Source of the DNA: JADGOV01 sp963814355
Lineage (GTDB): Bacteria; Actinomycetota; Actinomycetes; JADGOV01
Direction: 5' to 3'
DNA: 64,000 nt
Assembly: GCA_963814355.1 (NCBI GenBank)
Contig: CAWFCZ010000002.1
Location: forward strand, 186,001-250,000
Of this stretch, positions 50,719 through 58,597 are shown piece by piece. Numbering within the stretch: position 1 is the stretch's first letter; each line of letters begins with the position of its first letter. The translations under genes and the position numbers were made by a program. The notes under the pieces are model-generated. The model saw nothing but the letters and a program-made list of their open reading frames with translations. It did no database searches and had not been told where the DNA came from.

Positions 50719-52005
50719 TGGCCCGACGCTACTCGTGCCGCCCCCGATTCCAGGGCAGCCGTGAGGTCGGCGATGAGATTCTGTCGGATCCTCCAGGCCG
50801 ACGGAGATCCGAATCATCCCCGGGTCGATGCCGGCCGAGGCCAACGCTGCGTCATCGAGCTGCCGGTGGGTCGTGGTCGCGACCGGAGAGAGCATGGTGT
50901 GGGCACCGCCGAGCGAACTGGCCACCATCGCCAGCCGGACGGCGTCGCAGACCGCTGCCGCCCCGGCCCGACCGCCCGGGACGACGATCGACACCATCCC
51001 ACCGAAGCGGTCCGGGGCGAACAGTTGCTCGGCGAGGGCATGGTTCCGCTGAGCTGCGGAGCCGCCGGCGCCGGCCAGTCCCGGGTAGGACACCTCGCGC
51101 ACCAGGGGGGTTTCGACGGTGGTCAGGGCCGCCAGTGCTTGCGCCACCAGCCGCGCCGACGCACTGTGCCGGGCCATCCGCAGCGGCAGGGTGGCCAGAC
51201 CCCGGTGCAAGAGAAAGGCGTCGTCCGGGGACAGCGTCCCACCGAGGATGGCGCGGGTGGCCGCAACGGCGGCCACCAGCTCCGGCGCCCCCAACACGAG
51301 ACCGCCCAGCACGTCGCTGTGCCCGCCGAGGAACTTCGTCGCCGAGTGCACGACCAGATCGGCACCGAGGGCCAGCGGGCGGCAGACCGCCGGGGTGGCG
51401 AAGGTGGAATCCACCACCAAGGGCACCCCGGCCTCGGCGGCGATCCGACCGAGTGACGGCAGGTCGGCCACCGTGAGCGTGGGATTGGCGATCGTCTCCG
51501 CCCACACCAGCGCGGTCTGTGGTCGCAGCGCCCGGCGGACGGCATCGAGGTCGCCGATGTCCACGTAGTCGGCCGTGACGCCGAAGCGGTCCAGCAGCCC
51601 GTGGAGCGCCGCGTACGTGCCGCCGTAGAGCTGCCGGGGTGCGACCACATGGGCGCCCGCCCGGCTGAGTGCCAGCAGCGCGGTGGTGCTGGCCGCCATG
51701 CCGGAGGCGAACGCCGCGCCGGTCACCTCGGACGCCACTCCGTAGCCCTCCAGCGCCGCGGCGGCGGCCGCGAACGCGACCACCGTCGGGTTGCCTTCCC
51801 GGCCGTAGGAGTAGCCGGGCCGCCGGCGGGCGAGCACGTCGGCATACTCAGCGGAGTCAACGAAGGCGAACGACGAGGTGCGGTAGACCGGCAGCCCGAC
51901 CGGTCGCTGCTCCGGTGGTACCGGTACCGGGGTGTGGACCGCCCTGGTGAACTCCCCACACCCGATGCCGTTCGCGGTGCCCTCCGATTCCGGCGTGATG
52001 GACAT
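50715..52005 (-). CDS. MetB-like PLP enzyme (cystathionine gamma-synthase/lyase), frameshifted at its 3' end
   Basis: Cys/Met-metabolism PLP enzyme of about 429 aa. The start at ATG 52005 overlaps the plsC remnant stop (TGATG). YGREGNPTV, ASGMAASTTALLALSRAG, LVWAETIANPTLTVADL, DSTFATP and the Schiff-base region HSATKFLGGHSDVLGG are present. The frame breaks after SVGLEDPT: an extra A in GAAT (50779-50780) hides the natural ending DLIADLTAALESGAARVASG and its TGA, which overlaps ddl. As written the frame runs on into ddl. Exact substrate (cystathionine, methionine, homoserine ester) is unknown. Confidence 0.88.
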
Positions 52006-52205
52006 CACGCTGTCCGGCAAACGTCAGGGTCGAGCATCGGCAGCAACCTTCGTGGATCGAACACCGCGGCCGGCGGCGTCTCGCCGCGCACCCCACCGGC
52101 CAGCTCACGAATCCGGACCGCGATCAGGTCGGTGACCTCACGCAGCCCGCGGCCCCAGTGCTCGGAACGGGCCGTGTACCGGGAGAGATCGATCGGTGGG
52201 TTACG
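52005..52205 (-). pseudogene. plsC (1-acylglycerol-3-phosphate acyltransferase) C-terminal remnant
   Basis: About 66 codons reading RNPPIDLSRYTARSEHWGRG, then REVTDLIAVRIRELAGGVRG and ETPPAAVFDPRRL, then a stop sharing its A with the MetB-like ATG. I recognise this as the end of actinobacterial PlsC (pattern PIDLSxYxGR...LREVTDxI...LRGExPPA). The catalytic NHxxxxD part is absent: upstream sequence loses similarity at about 52205, and cofC begins at 52409 on the other strand. In Streptomyces plsC-gpsA-ddl stand here; gpsA is missing too. Identification from pattern only. Confidence 0.6.
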
Positions 52206-52408
52206 GCCGGACCAGCGTCGCCGGGTCAGTGGCGTGGTCGTCGGCTTGACGAGGGCACTCGTCGGCTGGGTCCACCAGCCCAGCCTCGCTCGGCGCACAG
52301 CGACTCCCTTCCGGTCCGTCGCGGGCAGTCTGCCTGCTATCGGCCCGACTTGTCGAAAGGATTGCCCGCCGGCGGGTTCCGCGCCCGCGCCGACGGAGAA
52401 TGCCGGCG
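52206..52408. other. Intergenic region plsC remnant / cofC
   Basis: 203 nt with no recognisable gene; the expected 5' part of plsC is not found in any minus-strand frame. It must hold the cofC promoter. Confidence 0.4.
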
Positions 52409-53092
52409 ATGGATAGCGATGCGCACCCGCCGGGCTGGTACGTCGTCGTGCCGCTCAAGGGCTTGGCGTACGCCAAGTCCCGACTGGCGTTGCCACCTCG
52501 GCTGCGCGCCGAGGCCGCCCGGGCAATGGCGTTGGACACGGTCGCGGCCGCGGGCGGTTGCCCACTGGTTGCCGGTGTGGTCGTGGTCACCGACGTCGCC
52601 GCCGAGGATTTCCGGCGCGTCGGGGCCCGGGTGGTGGCGGACACCCCGCGCGCCGGGCTCAACGCCGCTCTGCGATACGCCGCTGAGGCAGTGTCCTACG
52701 GCGTCCCCGGCCGCACCGGGGTCCCAGGTGACCCAGGTGGGCGTGGTGGCATCGCGGCGCTGACCGCGGACCTGCCGGCGCTGTCGCCGGAGGAACTGGC
52801 GATCGTGCTGCGCGCCGTACCGTTCGCCGGTTCGGCGGTAGTCGCGGACGTGGCCGGCGGGGGCAGCACCCTGCTGGCGGCTGCGGCGGGTGCCACGCTG
52901 CGTCCGGAGTTCGGGCGAGACTCCCACCGCCGTCATCTCGACGCCGGCGCCCGGGATCTCACAGCGATCAGCGGTCCGGGTCTGCGACGCGACGTGGACA
53001 CCTTGGAGGACCTGCGGGCCGCGGTGGCGCTGGGCGTAGGACGGCACACCGGCGCACTTCTGCCGGACCTGCCGGGCTTCGCGGACGACTAG
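52409..53092 (+). CDS. cofC: 2-phospho-L-lactate guanylyltransferase CofC
   Basis: Coenzyme F420 synthesis: activates phospholactate or PEP with GTP for CofD. 227 aa from ATG 52409 (an ATG 9 nt earlier is too close to GGAG). Pattern: WYVVVPLKGLAYAKSRLALP near the N-terminus, LVAGVVVVTDV, ADTPRAGLNAALRYA, ALTADLPALSPEELA, STLLAAAAGATLRPEFGRDS HRRH and RRDVDTLEDL. A Gly/Arg/Pro insertion (GVPGRTGVPGDPGGRGG) sits in the middle. Standard position beside hup and plsC. Confidence 0.9.
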   Translation: MDSDAHPPGWYVVVPLKGLAYAKSRLALPPRLRAEAARAMALDTVAAAGGCPLVAGVVVVTDVAAEDFRRVGARVVADTPRAGLNAALRYAAEAVSYGVPGRTGVPGDPGGRGGIAALTADLPALSPEELAIVLRAVPFAGSAVVADVAGGGSTLLAAAAGATLRPEFGRDSHRRHLDAGARDLTAISGPGLRRDVDTLEDLRAAVALGVGRHTGALLPDLPGFADD

Positions 53093-53165
53093 CTCGCTGC
53101 CCGGACGACCAGGCTTCGCAGCACGCACTGCAACCCCTGCCCCTGTGCCGCCGTACGCTGTGCCG

Positions 53166-53402
53166 GTGCAAGCCACCGTCCGCCGGTACTCCACCGAAAA
53201 CCGCACCGGCGATGTGCTCCTCGACGACGGCACCCTGCTCGCCTTTGGCCCGGATGCGTTCGAGCGGTCTGGACTGCGGTTACTCCGGCTGGGTCAGCGG
53301 GTCCGCATCGCGGTGGCCGGGGTGGGGCCACAGCGGCATGTGGTCTTCCTCACCCTGGCCACCTTTCCGACCGACAGCGATCTCGACCCAGCGAGGGATT
53401 GA
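53166..53402 (+). CDS. Conserved small cold-shock-like protein
   Basis: 78 aa from GTG 53166; GTGs at 53145 and 53160 are alternatives and none has a good ribosome binding site. The sequence VQATVRRYSTENRTGDVLLD, DDGTLLAFGPDAFERSGLRL and LRLGQRVRIAV resembles the beta-barrel of cold-shock (CspA-like) domains but lacks their RNP motifs. A protein of this kind commonly follows cofC in actinobacteria. Function unknown. Convergent with hup, 23 nt apart. Confidence 0.7.
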   Translation: MQATVRRYSTENRTGDVLLDDGTLLAFGPDAFERSGLRLLRLGQRVRIAVAGVGPQRHVVFLTLATFPTDSDLDPARD

Positions 53403-53425
53403 GGCAGACCGGCCAGCGGATCGGA

Positions 53426-54406
53426 CTACTTGGCCGCCGCTCGGCGGGCACTCGCCCGGGCCGGCTTGGTCGTCGTACCCTCCGTCGCCGCACCGGCCTT
53501 CGGCGCGGCACCCGCCGACGCAGCTGAGCGAGTCGGGCGGGTCGAGCGGGTCGCCCGAGTGGCCGGCGGGGTATCGGCTGCGGCCCTTGCGGTCGATCTG
53601 CCGGCACTCGAACGGCCGGTAGCCTGGGCGGCGCCCCGCTTGGTGGTGGCCGCCCTGCTCGAGGCCGTCGCGGCGGTACCGACCTTCGCTGCCGACGTCC
53701 TCCTCGCCCCAGGTGTGGCAGAACCGCTGGCCGCCGTTCGGGACGTCGCCGGGCCAGCGGCCCGAGCGCTGCCGGCCTTCGCGGCGCCGGCCTTCGCGGC
53801 GCCGGCCTTCGCGGCGCCGGCTTTGGGCGTGCCAGCCCGGCTGGCGGCCGGTGTGGCGGCCGCTGTGCCCGCGGAGGCACGGGTGGCTTTGGCCCGGGTG
53901 GCCGGCGCCGTGGCCGCTGCCGGTGCGGCCGACGCCGCACGCCGCCCGCTGGATCGTGCGGTGCCGCCGCTCGCGGCGCGCGCCCCGCCGGTGGCGCTGC
54001 GGGCCGCGCCGCGGACCGCGCCGACCGCCGCGCCGGCGGCCCCTTCGGCCACGTTCGCCGCGGCCCTGGCCGTGCTGCGGGCGGCACCGGTCGCTGACCT
54101 CGTCGCCTTCGGCAGCTTCGGCAGCTTCTTTGCCCCGCTCACCACGTCTTTGAAGCTGGCACCCGGCTTGAACTTTGGCACCGCGGTCTTCTTCAGTTTG
54201 ACCGTGGCACCTGTGGCCGGGTTGCGCCCGGTGCGCGCCGGCTTGTCGCGCTTCTCAAAGGAGCCAAAGCCGGTCAGGACGACGCGCTCCCCCTTCGCGA
54301 CGGTACGGGTCACGGTGTCCAGCAGCGCGTCAACCGCTGTACTGACAGTCTTCTTGTCGACCGCGACCCGCTCCGTGACAGCCTCAATGAGCTCCGACTT
54401 GTTCAC
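53426..54406 (-). CDS. hup: HU-family DNA-binding protein with long basic H1-like tail
   Basis: 326-aa nucleoid protein. The start at GTG 54406 follows GGAGG. Residues 1-90 are a normal HU domain (VNKSELIEAVTERVAVDKKT, LTGFGSFEKRDKPARTGRNP, VPKFKPGASFKDVV). The remaining 235 residues are Ala/Lys/Arg/Thr-rich and histone-H1-like, with KAGAA repeats. Mycobacterial and Streptomyces two-domain HUs have shorter tails (roughly 110-120 residues), so this one is about double. It condenses and protects the nucleoid. Expressed from a promoter overlapped by a palindrome. Confidence 0.95.
   Translation of the reverse strand: MNKSELIEAVTERVAVDKKTVSTAVDALLDTVTRTVAKGERVVLTGFGSFEKRDKPARTGRNPATGATVKLKKTAVPKFKPGASFKDVVSGAKKLPKLPKATRSATGAARSTARAAANVAEGAAGAAVGAVRGAARSATGGARAASGGTARSSGRRAASAAPAAATAPATRAKATRASAGTAAATPAASRAGTPKAGAAKAGAAKAGAAKAGSARAAGPATSRTAASGSATPGARRTSAAKVGTAATASSRAATTKRGAAQATGRSSAGRSTARAAADTPPATRATRSTRPTRSAASAGAAPKAGAATEGTTTKPARASARRAAAK
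53771..53820 (-). repeat. 15-bp tandem repeat, 3+ copies, in hup tail
   Basis: Three perfect GCCGGCCTTCGCGGC units plus a partial fourth, coding for KAGAA repeats in the HU tail. In frame. Confidence 0.9.
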
Positions 54407-54448
54407 GCCCTTGCCTCCGCATGTCATCGAGGCCCAATACCTCTACTA

Positions 54449-54484
54449 GTGCGGAACGGTAGGCCGGTTCCGCACAGTTCACAA
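54449..54484 (-). promoter_or_regulatory. hup promoter overlapped by a 9-bp-arm palindrome
   Basis: On the minus strand TTGTGA (54484-54479), a 17-nt spacer and TACCGT (54461-54456) form a promoter. The inverted repeat GTGCGGAAC-N9-GTTCCGCAC (54449-54475) covers the spacer and -10. This looks like an operator, or an RNA hairpin at the transcript start. No binding protein is identified. Confidence 0.5.
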
Positions 54485-54587
54485 TAACCTCGCGCGACCT
54501 TCTTGTTGTGTCGCCGAGTTGTTGCCCGTTAGACGGCCCGGTGCGTGGCCTTGCGAGGCGTCGTTGTGCCGGTGGACTTCGGCCCGC

Positions 54588-55199
54588 TCAGCCCCGAGCC
54601 GGCAGCGTGGTGGGCAGGAAAGCGGCTCGTCGCTCTTCGAAAGCGGCTATCTCCCGCTCCGCCGCCAAGGTGAGTTCGATGTCGTCGAGACCGGCCAGCA
54701 ATCGCCAGCGGGTGTAGTCGTCGATATCGAAAGGGAAGTCGGCAACCGGCCCGGGCTGGATCCGGACCACGCCGGCCCGGAGGTCGACGGTTACCGCTGC
54801 GCTCGGGTCGGCTTCCACCGCAGCCATGAGGTCGGCCACCACATCTTCCGGTAGTTGCACAGGCAGCAAGCCACCCTTGTAGGCGTTGCCGCGGAAGATG
54901 TCGGCGAACCGCGCGGACACCACGACCCGGAAGCCGGCATCCTGCAACGCCCACACCGCATGCTCACGGGACGAGCCCGTCCCGAAGTCCGGGCCGGCCA
55001 GCAGGATGGATGCTCCGTGGTAGGCCGGATCGTCCAGCACAAAGCCCGGCTCGGCGCGCCAGGCCGCGAAGAGCCCGTCGGCGAACCCGGTTCGGCTGAC
55101 CCGCTTGAGGTAACTGGCCGGAATGATCTGGTCGGTGTCCACATTGGCCCGGCGCAGCGGCACCGCCGTGCCGGTGTACGGGCTGGGAAACGCCTGCAT
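54588..55199 (-). CDS. leuD: 3-isopropylmalate dehydratase small subunit LeuD
   Basis: 203-aa swivelling domain of isopropylmalate isomerase, acting with LeuC in leucine synthesis. MQAFPSPYTGTAVPLRRANV, VDTDQIIPASYLKRV and the conserved GPDFGTGSSREHAVWAL are present. It begins 2 nt after the leuC stop, so the two are translated together. Confidence 0.96.
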   Translation of the reverse strand: MQAFPSPYTGTAVPLRRANVDTDQIIPASYLKRVSRTGFADGLFAAWRAEPGFVLDDPAYHGASILLAGPDFGTGSSREHAVWALQDAGFRVVVSARFADIFRGNAYKGGLLPVQLPEDVVADLMAAVEADPSAAVTVDLRAGVVRIQPGPVADFPFDIDDYTRWRLLAGLDDIELTLAAEREIAAFEERRAAFLPTTLPARG

Positions 55200-55201
55200 C
55201 G

Positions 55202-56617
55202 CTACGCCCCGATCTCCAGGTCTTTCGGGATCTCCAGGTCCTCCGGCGCCGCCAGCCGCCCGACGACGGCTGTGGCCGCGGCGACGGCCGGGCTGACCAG
55301 ATGAGTGCGGCCGCCCTTGCCTTGCCGTCCCTCGAAATTGCGGTTCGACGTCGACGCGCTGCGCTCCCCCGGGGCCAACGTGTCCGGGTTCATGCCCAGA
55401 CACATCGAGCAACCGGCGGCCCGCCACTGCGCACCGGCCGCGGCAAAGACGGCGTCCAGTCCTTCCTGCTCGGCCTGCGTCTTCACGCCGACCGAGCCCG
55501 GGACCACCAGCACTCGTACGCCGTCGGCGACCCGGCGACCGCGCAGCACCGCGGCGGCCGCCCGTAGATCCTCGATCCGGCCGTTCGTGCAGGATCCGAT
55601 GAATACCGTGTCCACCGCGACGTCGCGCAGCGCGGTACCGGGTCGCAGCGCCATGTACTCCAACGCACGCTCGTCATCCGCCGAACCCGGCTCGGGCACC
55701 ACCTCGCTCAGCGGAACACCTTGACCGGGGTTGGTCCCCCAGGTGACGAACGGTGCCAAGGTAGCGGCCTCGATGTGGATCTCGCGGTCGAATCGGGCGC
55801 CGTCGTCGGTGCGCAGGGACTGCCAGTACTCCACAGCAGCGTCCCACTCCGCCCCGGTCGGGGCATGCGGGCGGCCGAGCAGGTAGTCGGCAGTGGTCTC
55901 GTCCGGCGCAATCATGCCGGCTCGGGCGCCGGCTTCGATCGACATGTTGCAGACCGTCATCCGACCCTCCATGGACAGCGCGCGCACCGCCGGGCCGCGG
56001 TACTCCAGGACGTACCCCTGCCCGCCGCCGGTACCGATCTGGGCGATGACCGCCAGGATCAGGTCCTTGGCGGTGACCGCGAGCGGCAGGACACCGTCCA
56101 CGGTGATCGCCATCGTGCGCGGTCGGTCCTGCGGCAGGGTCTGGGTGGCCAGCACGTGCTCGACCTGGCTGGTCCCGATGCCGAACGCCAGCGCGCCGAA
56201 GGCGCCGTGCGTGCTGGTGTGCGAATCGCCGCAGACGATCGTCATCCCCGGCTGGGTCAGTCCGAGCTGCGGCCCGATCACGTGCACGATGCCCTGTCCG
56301 GCATCCCCCATCGAGTGCAGCCGGATCCCGAACTCCGCGCAGTTGCGCCGCAGCGTGTCGACCTGCAGCCGCGATACCGGATCGGCTATCGGGGCCTCGA
56401 TATTCAGCGTCGGGACGTTGTGGTCCTCGGTGGCGATGGTCAGGTCTGGCCGACGCACCGTACGGCCGGCGAGCCGCAAGCCGTCGAAGGCCTGCGGGCT
56501 GGTCACCTCGTGCACCAGGTGCAGGTCCACGTAGAGCAGGTCGGGTTCGCCCGCGGCCCGACGGACCACATGGGCGTCCCAGACCTTATCGGCCATCGTC
56601 CGCGGTGTCGCGCTCAT
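55202..56617 (-). CDS. leuC: 3-isopropylmalate dehydratase large subunit LeuC
   Basis: 471 aa from ATG 56617 (MSATPRTMADKVWDAHVV); an ATG 54 nt earlier would extend it into the divergent operator region. [4Fe-4S] aconitase fold: VCGDSHTSTHGAFGALAFGI, VFIGSCTNGRIEDLR and CSMCLGMNPDTLAPGERSAS carry the cluster cysteines, with NRNFEGRQGKGGRTHLVSP near the end. Divergent from the ndgR/ltbR regulator that controls it in other actinobacteria. Confidence 0.96.
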   Translation of the reverse strand: MSATPRTMADKVWDAHVVRRAAGEPDLLYVDLHLVHEVTSPQAFDGLRLAGRTVRRPDLTIATEDHNVPTLNIEAPIADPVSRLQVDTLRRNCAEFGIRLHSMGDAGQGIVHVIGPQLGLTQPGMTIVCGDSHTSTHGAFGALAFGIGTSQVEHVLATQTLPQDRPRTMAITVDGVLPLAVTAKDLILAVIAQIGTGGGQGYVLEYRGPAVRALSMEGRMTVCNMSIEAGARAGMIAPDETTADYLLGRPHAPTGAEWDAAVEYWQSLRTDDGARFDREIHIEAATLAPFVTWGTNPGQGVPLSEVVPEPGSADDERALEYMALRPGTALRDVAVDTVFIGSCTNGRIEDLRAAAAVLRGRRVADGVRVLVVPGSVGVKTQAEQEGLDAVFAAAGAQWRAAGCSMCLGMNPDTLAPGERSASTSNRNFEGRQGKGGRTHLVSPAVAAATAVVGRLAAPEDLEIPKDLEIGA

Positions 56618-56664
56618 CCTGGTCACATCCGGGTCAGATCGGTGCCGGTATCGGCCGGGTGTCC

Positions 56665-56693
56665 GTCTCACATCATGAGACTACGATTTCGTA
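56665..56693. promoter_or_regulatory. Operator candidates between leuC and ndgR
   Basis: Two palindromes: GTCTCA-N5-TGAGAC (56665-56681) and TACGA-TT-TCGTA (56682-56693), ending 2 nt before the regulator GTG. They lie between divergent leuC and the IclR gene, where NdgR/LtbR sites are known in related genera. TACGAT could also be the -10 of a leaderless ndgR transcript. Confidence 0.5.
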
Positions 56694-56695
56694 TC

Positions 56696-57427
56696 GTGGA
56701 CAATACTAGCGGAGTCGGCGTACTGGACAAGGCGGCCGCCATCCTGGCGGCCCTGCAGGACGGCCCGGCTTCGCTCGCCGAGCTGGTGGCTCGGACCGGG
56801 ATTGCCCGACCGACCGCGCACCGGCTGGCCGCCGCGCTGGAGGTACACCGGCTGGTGAGCCGCGACCGGACGGCGCGCTTCGAACTCGGGGCGTGGCTGG
56901 GCGAGCTGGCCGCGGCCGGAGGGCCCGACCGGCTGAGGGAAGCCGCGGACGGCGTGCTCGCCGGCCTGCGGGAGAGCACCGGGGAGAGCGCCCAGCTCTA
57001 CCGGCGGGAAGGGCACCTCCGCCGGTGCGTTGCCAGCGCCGAACCGGTCAGCGGGCTGCGCGACACCGTCCCGGTCGGCGCGTTGCTGCCGATGACGGCC
57101 GGCTCCGGAGCCCAGGTGCTGCTCGCCTGGGAGCCGCCGGAGGTGGCCGGGCCGCTCCTGCAGACCGCCAGTTTCAGCGCGCGTACCCTGGCCCTGGTGC
57201 GCCGGCGTGGGTGGGCGGCCAGCGCGGCCGAACGCGAAGCGGGCGTCGGGTCGGTGTCTGCCCCGGTCCGCGACTCCACCGGCTCGGTCCGCGCCGCGAT
57301 CTCGGTCAGCGGCCCGCTGGACCGACTGACCAGGGCCCCCGGCCACCGGCACGCCGGCGCCGTGCTCGCCGCGGCGGGATCACTGCAACTCGCCCTCGGC
57401 TGGGCGGCCGGTGACGGCGGTCGCTGA
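56696..57427 (+). CDS. ndgR: IclR-family transcriptional regulator (NdgR/LtbR)
   Basis: 243 aa from GTG 56696, matching the family start VDNTSGVGVLDKAAAILAAL. The N-terminal winged helix is LAELVARTGIARPTAHRLAAALE. The C-terminal effector domain (75-240) includes LRRCVASAEPVSGLRDTVPV. In Streptomyces and Corynebacterium the orthologue regulates leuCD and other amino-acid genes. An in-frame ATG at 56675 is possible but falls within the palindromes. Its 3' end overlaps the convergent acyltransferase gene by 48 nt. Confidence 0.9.
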   Translation: MDNTSGVGVLDKAAAILAALQDGPASLAELVARTGIARPTAHRLAAALEVHRLVSRDRTARFELGAWLGELAAAGGPDRLREAADGVLAGLRESTGESAQLYRREGHLRRCVASAEPVSGLRDTVPVGALLPMTAGSGAQVLLAWEPPEVAGPLLQTASFSARTLALVRRRGWAASAAEREAGVGSVSAPVRDSTGSVRAAISVSGPLDRLTRAPGHRHAGAVLAAAGSLQLALGWAAGDGGR

Positions 57428-58597
57428 GCGCAGCGCCGCCGGGAGAACCCGGCGGAGGACCGCCCGGAGCACCGGATTGGTGTGCGTCACGGCGTGGGTC
57501 AGGGGCACCAGATGGCAGCCCATCTCCAGCTTCGGTTCGTACGCCGTCTGGCTGAAGCCAAGTTCTACGCACCCCCGCTCGATCGACGCAGCGATGCCCG
57601 AGTAGTGCAAGTTGTGATACAGCGCGGCCTCGCCGGAGACCTCGTAGTCCAGACCGACCCGAAGCGCGACCGCGTTGCGGTCCCCGAAGATGCACAGCAG
57701 GAAGCCGACGAGCCGCTCGGCTTGCCAACACGCTACGACCGAGGTGGTCACTGACGGGGTTCGCGACAAGGCGACCAGGAAGGTCTCGGTCCAGACGTCG
57801 AGCCGTGATTCCGCCCGGTCCAGGACCTGCCGGTACAGCGGAAGCATGGCCGGCGCGAGGTCAGCGAAATCGTCGACGATCTCCATGCGCAGGTCGTCGC
57901 GTCGCTGCAGTCGGCGCACCTTGTTGCGCGTGTTGCGCCGCGGCTTGGCCCGCAGGGCCGCGACATAGTCCTCAAAGGACGACCAGGCCAGCGCTAGCTG
58001 GGCGTCCGGCAGCGCGGGCACCTCGAAGAAGCCCCGGCCGGCGAGCGCCGGCCGAAGCGCCGACAGCTGCCCATCGGGAAGGTCTTTGGCCACGATCCAG
58101 CTGGTCCGCCGGGCTCGGGCCAGATCGACCAGCGCGTCGACCAGTGCGGCCTCCACGCTCGCTGTGGCCGCGGGGTCACGCAGCACCCGGCCCTCCCCAA
58201 GCAGATGCCCGGCGAACAGGGCGCGGATCCGGCACAATCGCGGCGCGATGCGCCGGACCGGTGCCAGCCACCGGCGCCCGTCCGCGCCGAGCACATCGCC
58301 GAGGTCGAGGCCGGAGAACCAGAAGGTCGGCAGGATGGCGAGGATCCGGCCCTCGGCCTCCGCCAGCAGGTAGTCGAACCGGTCTGGTCCGAGGTGACCG
58401 TATTCCATCGCCTCGAAGAGTCCTCGGCTCCACAACGGGTCCGCCGCCGGTCGTAAGGCTGCCCAGGCCTCCGCCGGTATCTCGGAGGCCGATTCGACGA
58501 TCCGCACCGACAGCTGAAGGTCGGCAGCCGGCCGCAGGTCCGCGGGGGGGTTCGCGGTGAGCACCGCGTACGTGGCAGGAGTGCCGGATCCGCTCAC
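57380..58597 (-). CDS. BioF2/FemAB-like GNAT-fold acyltransferase
   Basis: 405-aa protein resembling the peptidogalycan/BioF2-like acetyltransferases (GNAT fold duplicated, as in FemAB). The centre contains LAWSSFEDYVAALRAKPRRN and TRNKVRRLQRRDDLRMEIVD; the C-terminal part contains LVGFLLCIFGDRNAVALRVG and FSQTAYEPKLEMGCHLVPLT. No signal or membrane segment. Last gene of the four-gene accessory operon; its start overlaps the SRPBCC stop (ATGA). It could acylate an amine made by the upstream aminotransferase. Inference. Confidence 0.75.
   Translation of the reverse strand: MSGSGTPATYAVLTANPPADLRPAADLQLSVRIVESASEIPAEAWAALRPAADPLWSRGLFEAMEYGHLGPDRFDYLLAEAEGRILAILPTFWFSGLDLGDVLGADGRRWLAPVRRIAPRLCRIRALFAGHLLGEGRVLRDPAATASVEAALVDALVDLARARRTSWIVAKDLPDGQLSALRPALAGRGFFEVPALPDAQLALAWSSFEDYVAALRAKPRRNTRNKVRRLQRRDDLRMEIVDDFADLAPAMLPLYRQVLDRAESRLDVWTETFLVALSRTPSVTTSVVACWQAERLVGFLLCIFGDRNAVALRVGLDYEVSGEAALYHNLHYSGIAASIERGCVELGFSQTAYEPKLEMGCHLVPLTHAVTHTNPVLRAVLRRVLPAALRSATAVTGRPAEGELQ

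Noticed and set aside
50245..52020. A single 591-codon MetB-Ddl fusion protein
   Set aside because: The fusion arises only because an extra base removes the MetB-like stop, and the frame leaves Ddl at the G run; natural ends overlap as GTGA.
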